Positions 52,559 through 59,318 of a stretch of 64,000 bases of DNA are shown one piece after another. The notes beneath the pieces were generated by a model. That model was not told the DNA's origin. It did no database searches and saw nothing but the letters and a program-made list of their open reading frames with translations. Each line of letters opens with the position of its first letter. Within the stretch, counting starts at the first letter, position 1. The stretch spans positions 186,001 to 250,000 of the forward strand of contig NZ_PUEJ01000008.1 of the NCBI RefSeq assembly GCF_002982075.1, given 5' to 3'. The DNA comes from Labrys okinawensis. Its GTDB lineage: Bacteria > Pseudomonadota > Alphaproteobacteria > Rhizobiales > Labraceae. Position numbers and translations under genes: made by a program.

Positions 52559-53170
52559 GTGACTGATCCGGTAACTCACGGCCTCGTCATTCTGCTGCAT
52601 GGCGTTGCCGCCTTCGGTTATGATCTCGATCCGCTGGCGGGTGTGCTGCGGCGCTCCCTGCCTCATACCGCCGTGATCGCGCCGGATGCGCCCTTTGCCT
52701 ATGAGCGGGGACCGGGCCGGCAATGGTACAGCCTGGAAGGCGTCACGCCGGAAAACCGGCTGGCGCGTATCGCCGCCGCGAGGCCGGCCTTCGATGCGTT
52801 GATCCGCTCCCTCGTTGACGCGCACGGACTGGCGGACCGGCTGGACCGGGTCGCTCTGGTCGGCTTCTCGCAGGGGGCGACCCTGGCCTTCGATGCCGTG
52901 GCCCGCGGACCCTGGCCCGTGGGAGCCCTGGTCTTGCTCTCAGGCCGCTTCGTCGCCCCCGAGCCGTTCACGCCCGCCCTGGCGACGCCGGTGCTGCTGG
53001 TGCATGGCAGCGCCGACGAAGCGGTGCCGTCCGAGGAAACCCGGCGGGCCCGCGCCATGCTGCAGGAGGCCGCCATGACGGTGGAAAGCCATATAGTGCG
53101 CGGCGTCGGCCACACCATTTCGCCGACGGGCATGAAACTGACACGCCGATTTCTGCGGGAAAGGCTATAG
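52559..53170 (+). CDS. Alpha/beta-hydrolase, carboxylesterase/phospholipase family
   Basis: A 203-residue serine hydrolase. Catalytic Ser in VALVGFSQGATLA (GFSQG), Asp in VLLVHGSADEAVP, His in VRGVGHTISP. LVILLHGVAAFGYDLDPLAG is the oxyanion-hole region. It resembles the YpfH/Est group of short carboxylesterases. GTG 52559 start, 16 bases after the hdeD-like gene, so probably co-transcribed. Substrate unknown. A palindromic repeat starts at the stop codon. Confidence 0.9.
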   Translation: MTDPVTHGLVILLHGVAAFGYDLDPLAGVLRRSLPHTAVIAPDAPFAYERGPGRQWYSLEGVTPENRLARIAAARPAFDALIRSLVDAHGLADRLDRVALVGFSQGATLAFDAVARGPWPVGALVLLSGRFVAPEPFTPALATPVLLVHGSADEAVPSEETRRARAMLQEAAMTVESHIVRGVGHTISPTGMKLTRRFLRERL

Positions 53171-53268
53171 CGTTTTGCGATTAGACGGAGTCACCAAGAA
53201 TCGCAAAGACGCGTCAGAACAATGAGTTAGAGCAAATTAGCGTTCACGCTTGAACGCGCTTTGCTCTA
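53169..53268. repeat. TAGAGC-family intergenic palindromic element, copy 5, cut by IS630 at its end
   Basis: AGCGTTTTGCGATT and AGAATCGCAAAGACGCG form module two; TTAGAGCAAATTAGCGTTCA and TGAACGCGCTTTGCTCTA form a near-perfect module one (53226-53268). It begins on the stop codon of the hydrolase gene. The terminal TA (53267-53268) is the target site of the IS630 element. Confidence 0.82.
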
Positions 53269-53281
53269 GAGCATTATGAAA

Positions 53282-53788
53282 TTAGGTTCGATCATATCCT
53301 GCGTTAGCGAAGAAATTCGCGCATTCGCAGGGTTTGGTCTGCTGCAAGATGTGCTGGATGGCGTGCGTGAGCTCATCGAGAGAACGAGCGGCGGCTTGGC
53401 GCAGCCAGTGTTTGAGTTTGGCGAAGAACTGCTCGATTGGGTTCAAATCGGGGGAGTATTTGGGCAGAAATAGCAGCTTTGCTCCTGCCTCTCGGATGGC
53501 TTGGCGTACCTGCTTTCCCTTGTGGGAGCCAAGATTGTCCATGACGACGATGTCGCCCGGCTTCAAGGTTGGAACCAGTTGGGTTTCCACATAGGTGCGG
53601 AAACTCTCGCCGTTGATCGGACCATCCAGGACCCAGGGTGCTTCCACCCGATCATGGCGCAGAGCGGCAATGAAGGTCTGGGTCTTCCAATGGCCATGGG
53701 GAACGACGGCCTCGAGCCGCTCACCGCATTTGCTCCAGCCGCGGAGCGGGGCCATGTTGGTCTTGGTCCAAGTTTCGTCGATGAACAC
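53282..53788 (-). CDS. IS630 transposase, frame B (DDE catalytic part)
   Basis: 168 residues from the first start-like codon, but the frame reaches back to the shift site at about 53890. The DDE motif is complete: first Asp in [12 protein letters not shown], second in [13 protein letters not shown], and Glu in [16 protein letters not shown]. The fusion product made by -1 frameshifting would be about 315 residues. Read alone this frame lacks the DNA-binding domain. Neighbouring chromosomal genes are not interrupted. Confidence 0.92.
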   Translation of the reverse strand: MFIDETWTKTNMAPLRGWSKCGERLEAVVPHGHWKTQTFIAALRHDRVEAPWVLDGPINGESFRTYVETQLVPTLKPGDIVVMDNLGSHKGKQVRQAIREAGAKLLFLPKYSPDLNPIEQFFAKLKHWLRQAAARSLDELTHAIQHILQQTKPCECANFFANAGYDRT

Positions 53789-53805
53789 AAGCCGCTCGGG
53801 GGTGA

Positions 53806-54231
53806 TCAGGGGACGGTATTTGATCCATTGCTGCCGGCGCCGGGCGACGTCGGGCCGGCTGCGCTCGCTGGCGACCAGCGTCCTTTTTTAAAACTCAGCT
53901 TCTGCTCGTGCAGGAAATTCCACACACTGTGATGGTCGACCTTGAGCCCGCGCTCGGCCAATTCCTTGATCAACTTGGCGATCGTGAAGGCACTTCCGTC
54001 TCGGCAGCGCCCAACCAGCCAGTCATGATGCTCACCGCTGATCGCGCGCGGCTTATGGCCCCCCATCTTCCCCGGCGCCACACTGCCGTTTGCCTTGTCC
54101 CGCTGCAGCCAAAGCACCGCCGTCGAAACCGCTATGCCAAAACGCAACGCCGCCTGGTTGCGCGAAAACCCTTCTTCCTTGACCGCTCGAACAACCCGCT
54201 CACGAAGGTCCATCGAATAAGGAACTGCCAT
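53806..54231 (-). CDS. IS630 transposase, frame A (N-terminal part)
   Basis: 141 codons in frame; the meaningful part is about 115 residues before the shift site. It has the N-terminal helix-turn-helix that binds the ends: [20 protein letters not shown] then [20 protein letters not shown], and [20 protein letters not shown]. At FKKGRW (A6G at 53883-53889) a -1 slip would continue as [20 protein letters not shown], joining frame B. After the shift site frame A reads on in Pro/Ser/Gly-rich nonsense ([20 protein letters not shown]). Confidence 0.9.
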   Translation of the reverse strand: MAVPYSMDLRERVVRAVKEEGFSRNQAALRFGIAVSTAVLWLQRDKANGSVAPGKMGGHKPRAISGEHHDWLVGRCRDGSAFTIAKLIKELAERGLKVDHHSVWNFLHEQKLSFKKGRWSPASAAGPTSPGAGSNGSNTVP

Positions 54232-54445
54232 TCGCTGCGGCCTCCTCCGCCGCAGCTATCTTGAATCACTTCTCAATCGATTTGGGAATCCAACGATTCA
54301 ACCAAAAATCACCCTGCTCTAGGCGAGGCGGGCGGGGTGGTCGCCTGATGGCTGTCGGTCCACGGCGCCGATAAAACGGAGCTGAATGTCACAAACCCGG
54401 ATCCTGGCTCGTCATGCCCTCGGTATCAACCGAGGAGACCGACCA

Positions 54446-54916
54446 ATGACCGCCAAGCTCAATCCTCTTGCCGCCGCTCCTGCCCTGATGAAGGAGTGGC
54501 AGCGCCTTTCCTTCGTCATCGCCGCCAATATCGATCCGGGCCTGTGCGAACTCGTCGAGATCCGCGCCTCCCAGATCAATGGCTGCGCCAATTGCCTCAA
54601 CATGCACACGGTGTTCGCCCGCGAAAACGGCGAAACCGAGCAGCGCCTCCATCTGCTGGCGGCCTGGCGCGACGCTCCCTGCTACACCGATCGCGAGCGG
54701 GCTGCGCTCGCATGGACCGAGGCTTTGACGCGGCTTAGCCAAGGGCACGCCCATGGAGCGGCCTATGAGGCCTTGGCCGCGCATTTCAGCGAGGAGGAGC
54801 GGGTCAAGCTCACCTTGCTGATCAATGTCATCAATGGCTGGAACCGCATCTCGGTCGGCTTCGGCGGCTGGGTCGATCCAGCCCTGGTGAAATCGGCCAA
54901 GGCTGCCGCCGCCTGA
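54446..54916 (+). CDS. AhpD-like carboxymuconolactone decarboxylase family protein
   Basis: A 156-residue helical protein with the AhpD redox motif INGCANCLNMHT (C47, C50, H54). AhpD-type proteins reduce peroxidase partners; many small members of the CMD family with this motif act as alkylhydroperoxidase-like enzymes. RERAALAWTEALTRLS and LTLLINVINGWNRISVGFG are the other family blocks. ATG 54446 follows GAGGAG. Length and motif fit single-domain AhpD core proteins (TIGR00778/01926 type). It stands just right of the IS630 element, which did not disrupt it. Confidence 0.92.
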   Translation: MTAKLNPLAAAPALMKEWQRLSFVIAANIDPGLCELVEIRASQINGCANCLNMHTVFARENGETEQRLHLLAAWRDAPCYTDRERAALAWTEALTRLSQGHAHGAAYEALAAHFSEEERVKLTLLINVINGWNRISVGFGGWVDPALVKSAKAAAA

Positions 54917-55054
54917 GAGTGCGGGCGGCAGTACGGACGCGGCAGGGACATCGCTTTGCCGCGTCTAAACCAAGATCGGCTTCGCATCATTTGCATGGGC
55001 CACGCCATGGCGATATTCACGAGCCCCCTAATGGCGGTGAATCCCATGGCGGCA

Positions 55055-55500
55055 ATGACGGTCCGGAGGGCCGGCCTCCTGCGCTCGGCAAGGCCTCCAA
55101 GTCACGATCCGCGGCGTCTGCGGGCGTTGCCGACAGCAACCGCCCTATTGGCGATGGCCGGCGCATGCTGGGTCCAATCCGTCGCTGTTGGTCAACCGGT
55201 CCAGCGGACGATGATCTGCCGTGAAGCGACAATGCTTTTGAGTTCGTCCTTGACGGCAAGGGCGGTGCCAAACTGACGAAAACCACGGGCTCCCTCCTTC
55301 TCCTGTTTGCGGATTTGCGTGAGGAGGACTGGACGGTCAAAGTGGTTCGGGAAAGCGCTTCATTCGGGTTGCGAGTCGCCAATTCCCGCGGTGCGGTTCT
55401 TTCGATTCCCTTCATCGCAGCGAAGACGATCGGACGAATGAGCTGGAATCATCCCGAAGGCTCGAAGGTTGATCTCCTTTGCGACATCGGCGGCCTATGA
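55055..55500 (+). pseudogene. Candidate exported protein broken by a frameshift near 55225-55240
   Basis: One frame (from ATG 55055) codes a signal-like stretch LRALPTATALLAMAGACWVQ and then GQPVQRTMICREAT before losing coding character. Just there another frame opens and continues as SDNAFEFVLDGKGG..., DWTVKVVRESASFGLRVANS and ends WNHPEGSKVDLLCDIGGL at 55500. The second part has amphipathic beta-type composition and no usable start. A single base change near 55230 would give one exported protein of about 150 residues. It may be a decayed gene or a sequencing error. I do not recognise the family; no confident homologue comes to mind. Confidence 0.4.
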
Positions 55501-55622
55501 TGATCGGCCCGGCGCGGCGGTAGCGAGAGGTCCTCGGTCGATCGCGTTGGCTCCAATTGCAGGACCTTGCCCCGAATCCCCGGCCTTTCTACAAGAAGAG
55601 CCTTCTTCCTGCGGTTCCGGAT

Positions 55623-56855
55623 ATGCCAGATCTCTCTCTTTCGCGCGCAGGCGCCTTCCGTCACGGCGGTTTCGCGCGCTATTGGCTGGCGCGCTTCCTC
55701 GGCAGCTTCTCGGCCCAGATCATCGGGGTTTCCGTCGGCTGGCAGGTCTATGACCTCACGCGCGATCCCTTCGATCTCGGCATCGTCGGCCTGGTGCAGT
55801 TCCTGCCGGCCTTCCTTCTGGTGCTGGTCACCGGCGCGGTGGCGGACCGTTTCAACCGCGTCCGCATCATGGCGCTCTGCCTTGCGGGCGAGGCGCTGTG
55901 CGCCCTTGCTTTGATGCTGTTCGGCCTGTGGGGAAGCCAGACGGCCGTACCCATCTTCATCACCTTGGTGGCGTTCGGCACGCTCAGGGCCTTCTTCGGC
56001 CCGGCCCAGCAATCGCTGATGCCCAATCTGGTGCCGGCCGAGGATCTCGCCAGTGCCATCGCCTGGAGCACCTCGTCCTGGCAGATCGCCACGGTGATCG
56101 GCCCGGTCGCCGGTGGCCTGCTCTATGGCTTGTCGGCCAACACGGCCTATGGCACGGCGCTGGTGCTGCTCGGCTTCGCCACCTTTCTCACCATAACCAT
56201 CGCACCGCCGCCGCAATTGAAAACGGCCAAGGAAAAGCCGAGCTTCGAGACGCTCGTGGCCGGCTTTCGCTACATCTGGCACGAGAAGATCGTGCTCGGC
56301 GCCATCTCGCTCGATCTCTTCGCCATGCTGCTCGGCGGCGCCACGGCTCTGCTGCCGGTCTACGCCCGCGACATTCTCGATGTCGGCCCCTGGGGGCTCG
56401 GCATGCTCCGGGCCGCGCCCGGCATCGGCGCCATCGTGGTGGCGGCGATCCTGCTGCGCCACCCGATCAAGGACCATGCCGGCGCGGTGATGTTCGCCTG
56501 CGTGGCGCTGGTCGGTGCCTGCATAGCTCTGTTCGGTGCTTCGACGGCGGTCTGGCTCTCCATCCTGGCGCTTGCGCTCTTCGGCGGGCTCGACATGGTG
56601 AGCGTCTATGTGCGCGAGACTCTGATCCAGCTCTGGACCCCGGATGCGGTGCGCGGCCGGGTGAACGCGGTCAACCAGGTCTTCGTCGGCGCATCCAACG
56701 AGCTCGGCGAGTTCCGTGCCGGCATCTCCGCCGGGCTGATCGGCGCGGTGCCGGCCGTGATCTTCGGCGGCATCGCCACCATCGCCGTGGCCGGCCTGTG
56801 GTGGTACTGGTTCCCCGAACTGCGCAAGGTGCGGCATCTGAGCGGGCGAGTGTAG
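55623..56855 (+). CDS. MFS exporter, EntS/MFS_3-like
   Basis: A 410-residue transporter with twelve helices. It starts YWLARFLGSFSAQIIGVSVG, the motif-A loop is AVADRFNRVRIM (GxxxDRxxR type), then SLMPNLVPAEDLASAIAWST, a hallmark of the EntS-like MFS_3 group that exports enterobactin and other compounds. The centre loop holds PSFETLVAGFRYIWHEKIVL. ATG 55623 fits; a longer frame from 55557 overlaps intergenic sequence. No siderophore genes nearby, so the substrate is open. Convergent with the ThDP enzyme gene. Confidence 0.9.
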   Translation: MPDLSLSRAGAFRHGGFARYWLARFLGSFSAQIIGVSVGWQVYDLTRDPFDLGIVGLVQFLPAFLLVLVTGAVADRFNRVRIMALCLAGEALCALALMLFGLWGSQTAVPIFITLVAFGTLRAFFGPAQQSLMPNLVPAEDLASAIAWSTSSWQIATVIGPVAGGLLYGLSANTAYGTALVLLGFATFLTITIAPPPQLKTAKEKPSFETLVAGFRYIWHEKIVLGAISLDLFAMLLGGATALLPVYARDILDVGPWGLGMLRAAPGIGAIVVAAILLRHPIKDHAGAVMFACVALVGACIALFGASTAVWLSILALALFGGLDMVSVYVRETLIQLWTPDAVRGRVNAVNQVFVGASNELGEFRAGISAGLIGAVPAVIFGGIATIAVAGLWWYWFPELRKVRHLSGRV

Positions 56856-56875
56856 CGGGGCATACCCAATCCTGC

Positions 56876-58450
56876 TTACAGCACCGCCTCGATCAGTCTC
56901 GGGCCCCGCTGGCCCATCGCGGCCTTGAAAGCATCCGCCAGGGCGGCATGGCTTTCCGCCCTGACAGCCTCCACGCCCATCCCCTCCGCAAGCTTCACCC
57001 AATCGAGATCGGGATTGCCGATATCGAACATCGACTGGCCGCGCGGGCCGACGCTGCCGAGGCCGACCCCCGCGACCTCGTCCATCAGCACCTTGTAGGC
57101 CCGGTTGGCATAAATCACCGTGGTGACGTCGAGCTTTTCGCGCGCCTGCGTCCACAGGGACTGCAGCGTGTACATGGCGCTGCCGTCGGCCTGCAGCGAC
57201 ACCACTTTGCGATCGGGGCAGGCGATGGCGGCGCCGGTGGCCACCGGCATGCCGTCGCCGATCGCTCCGCCCGAAAGCTGCAGGCTGTCATGCGGCGCGG
57301 CCGTCTCGTTCAGCGGGTAGAAGGGAAAGCCCGAGGAGATCGTCTCGTCGGAAATGATGGCGTTCTCCGGCAGGAAATGGCCGGCGATGCGCATGATGCC
57401 CTCCGCCGTGACGGGACCGTCGGCGGGAAGGGCGGGCGGTTCGTGCGGGGAGGCCCTGCCGGGTGCGCTTGCACCGATCGCCTCGGCCAGGGCCTCGAGG
57501 GCGCCGGTGCCATCCTCATGCGGAAAGGCGAGGACGAGCGGCCGGCAACCGGGCGGCGTCAACTCGCTCGGCTGCCCGGGATAGGCGAAGAAGGCGATCG
57601 GTGCCTGCGCCCCGACCAGGATCAGGGTCTGCGTGCCCTCCAGGAACTCGATCGCCGGTCCGGGGCGGTAGGGCAGCCTTTCCACGCGAATGCGCCCGGC
57701 GCCGCGCTCGACCCGGGGCACGAAGGTGTCGCAGATCAGCCGTGCCCCGGTCTTGGCCGCGATGCGGCCGGCTGCCGCGAGCGCGCGACCGCGCAGGGCC
57801 TCGCCGCGCAGCAGGAAGGCGACTGGGCCGCCGGCCCTGAGGGCTGCCACCGACTGCGCCACGGCGCTGTCGGAGACGGACGCAGGACCGAGGACGGGCA
57901 GCGGCGCGGCCGGCCTATCGGCGGCGAGCCAGGCGGTGTCGGCCGGCAGGATCAGGCTGGCGATCTGGCCGGGCGCGTTGCGGGCAGCCTGCACGGCGCG
58001 GGCGGCATCGGCGGCGACGCTGCGGGCGTTGCGCGAGGAATGCACCCAATGCGAGACCGGGCGGGCGAAAGCGGCGACATCCGAGGTCAGTGGTGCGTCG
58101 AAACCCTGATGCGCCGAAGCATGGTCGCCGATGATGTTGACCATCGGCACCGGCACCTTGCGGGCATTGTGGAGATTGGCGAGGCCATTGGCGAGGCCCG
58201 GGCCGAGATGCAGCAATGTTGCGGCCGGCTTGCCGGTCATCCGGGCATAGCCATCCGCCGCGCCGGTGACCACGCCCTCGAACAGGCCGAGCACCGGCCG
58301 CATGCCCTCGATGCGGTCGAGCGCACCGACGAAATGCATTTCCGAAGTGCCGGGATTGGCAAAGCAGACCTCGACGCCGCTATCGACCAGCGTGCGCACC
58401 AGGCTTTCGGCGCCATTCATGCTGTTGGTGGTGGGGAGGGGCTGATGCAT
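56876..58450 (-). CDS. Thiamine-diphosphate enzyme, acetolactate-synthase-like
   Basis: A 524-residue ThDP-dependent enzyme. The N-terminal Pyr domain has FANPGTSEMHFVGALDRIEG and LFEGVVTGAADGYARMTGKP, with the catalytic Glu in GLFEGV. The C-terminal PP domain holds the metal motif VSLQADGSAMYTLQSLWTQA with ANRAYK as the variant of GDG-N. The two-part arrangement with NPGTSEMHF fits the acetolactate-synthase/benzoylformate-decarboxylase-like branch, often annotated IlvX or MdlC. No small regulatory subunit gene adjoins, so biosynthetic acetolactate synthase is unlikely. ATG 58450 or 58420. A TAGAGC repeat lies 43 bases before the start. Confidence 0.84.
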   Translation of the reverse strand: MHQPLPTTNSMNGAESLVRTLVDSGVEVCFANPGTSEMHFVGALDRIEGMRPVLGLFEGVVTGAADGYARMTGKPAATLLHLGPGLANGLANLHNARKVPVPMVNIIGDHASAHQGFDAPLTSDVAAFARPVSHWVHSSRNARSVAADAARAVQAARNAPGQIASLILPADTAWLAADRPAAPLPVLGPASVSDSAVAQSVAALRAGGPVAFLLRGEALRGRALAAAGRIAAKTGARLICDTFVPRVERGAGRIRVERLPYRPGPAIEFLEGTQTLILVGAQAPIAFFAYPGQPSELTPPGCRPLVLAFPHEDGTGALEALAEAIGASAPGRASPHEPPALPADGPVTAEGIMRIAGHFLPENAIISDETISSGFPFYPLNETAAPHDSLQLSGGAIGDGMPVATGAAIACPDRKVVSLQADGSAMYTLQSLWTQAREKLDVTTVIYANRAYKVLMDEVAGVGLGSVGPRGQSMFDIGNPDLDWVKLAEGMGVEAVRAESHAALADAFKAAMGQRGPRLIEAVL

Positions 58451-58492
58451 CGCTGATAACCGCAGGTGAGGTGGGCCGAAACAGCTCACCCT

Positions 58493-58594
58493 TAGAGCAA
58501 AACGCGTTCAAACGTGAACGCTTATTTGCTCTAACTCTTTGTTTCGGCGTGTCTTTGCGATTCCTGGCGAAGTCATTGAATTGCAAGCCGCTTT
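58493..58594. repeat. TAGAGC-family intergenic palindromic element, copy 6
   Basis: TAGAGCAAAACGCGTTCA pairs with TGAACGCTTATTTGCTCTA (58493-58532, module one, nearly perfect), followed by a diverged module two: GTTTCGGCGTGTCTTTGCGA, then GAATTGCAAGCCGCTTTGG. It stands between the ThDP enzyme start and the SH3 protein's stop. Confidence 0.8.
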
Positions 58595-58647
58595 GGGCCC
58601 AAACGGTGCGACACCTCAGGCATGATGGTGTCGCGCTTTTTTGACGC

Positions 58648-58965
58648 TCAGCCGCAGTCCTTGGCGATCAGCGGCGAGAAGGCCCAGCCTTGGATGCCCT
58701 TGCTGAAGCCGTCCTGTTGCAGGCGCGAATCGCCGCGCCACCAAGTGACTTCGACCCATTTGCCCTGCCGCCCCTGGCCATATTGCACTTCGTCCTCGGG
58801 CTTCATGCGGGCGATGAGGCGATGCTGCGGCCCCGGGCCGGCCCGCAGGGCGACGAAGCCATCCGGTGTCTTGCGCAGATGGCACAATTCCATGGCGGAG
58901 GCGGTGCCCGGCAGGAAGCAGGCGAGGCAGACGGCGAGCAGCGGCGGACGAAGGGATCGATTCAT
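58648..58965 (-). CDS. Small exported SH3-domain-like protein
   Basis: A 105-residue protein with a signal peptide (LRPPLLAVCLACFLPGTASA). The mature part DGFVALRAGPGPQHRLIARM followed by WVEVTWWRGDSR and GWAFSPLIAKDC resembles a bacterial SH3 (SH3_3) domain, which often binds the cell wall. Two Cys (LCHLR and KDCG) may be bonded. ATG 58965 gives the signal. Reads toward the ThDP enzyme gene, separated by a palindromic element. Confidence 0.72.
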   Translation of the reverse strand: MNRSLRPPLLAVCLACFLPGTASAMELCHLRKTPDGFVALRAGPGPQHRLIARMKPEDEVQYGQGRQGKWVEVTWWRGDSRLQQDGFSKGIQGWAFSPLIAKDCG

Positions 58966-59318
58966 GATGGGGTCCAATGCGTGGGTGCCCGACAAAGCCA
59001 CAGGCAGCGGGATACCGCCGTGACGGCGCGCACAGGGCGGGGCGCTTCCTTGTCCCGCGAGGGGAGAAGGCGATGGCTTGGCTACCGATTGCATATGTCA
59101 CGGTCTGTTTTTCGGTGACGTCGTTTTCTGGCCATGTCCCGGCCCATATGCGACATCGTTCCGGCGTGTCTTCTATAGAGCTAGTCGGCAACGGGATGGC
59201 ATCGGTGCCGCTTCCTGCGGTGATGGTCGCGCGGCCTTGCGAGAAGGTCGCACTGAGGCAGCAACCGTGGCGGCTTAGGCGCTAAGGTCTCCCGCAACGC
59301 ATCCGGAGTCGCAGGCAA
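58966..59318. other. Divergent intergenic region SH3 protein / DMGDH-like gene, no gene seen
   Basis: 353 bases with no supported gene. A fragment of the TTCTCCC/GGGAGAA repeat (GTCCCGCGAGGGGAGAAGGC) lies at about 59054-59074. It must hold the promoter of the oxidoreductase gene; no operator stands out. Confidence 0.45.

Larger units (their letters stand above)
53269..54319 (-). mobile_element. IS630-family insertion sequence
   Basis: About 1051 bases bounded by TA on each side (53267-53268 and 54320-54321), the duplicated target of IS630/Tc1-type elements. The ends are imperfect inverted repeats: GAGCATTATGAAATTAGGTT on the left and, reverse-complemented, GAGCAGGGTGATTTTTGGTT on the right. 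It carries one transposase split in two frames. Both halves keep their motifs and the frameshift site is intact, so it could still be active. Confidence 0.85.

Noticed and set aside
54919-55224. Plus-strand open frame of 101 codons after the AhpD-like gene
   Set aside because: Arg/Ser/Gly-rich without start signal; the alternative frame carries the signal-peptide-like stretch.
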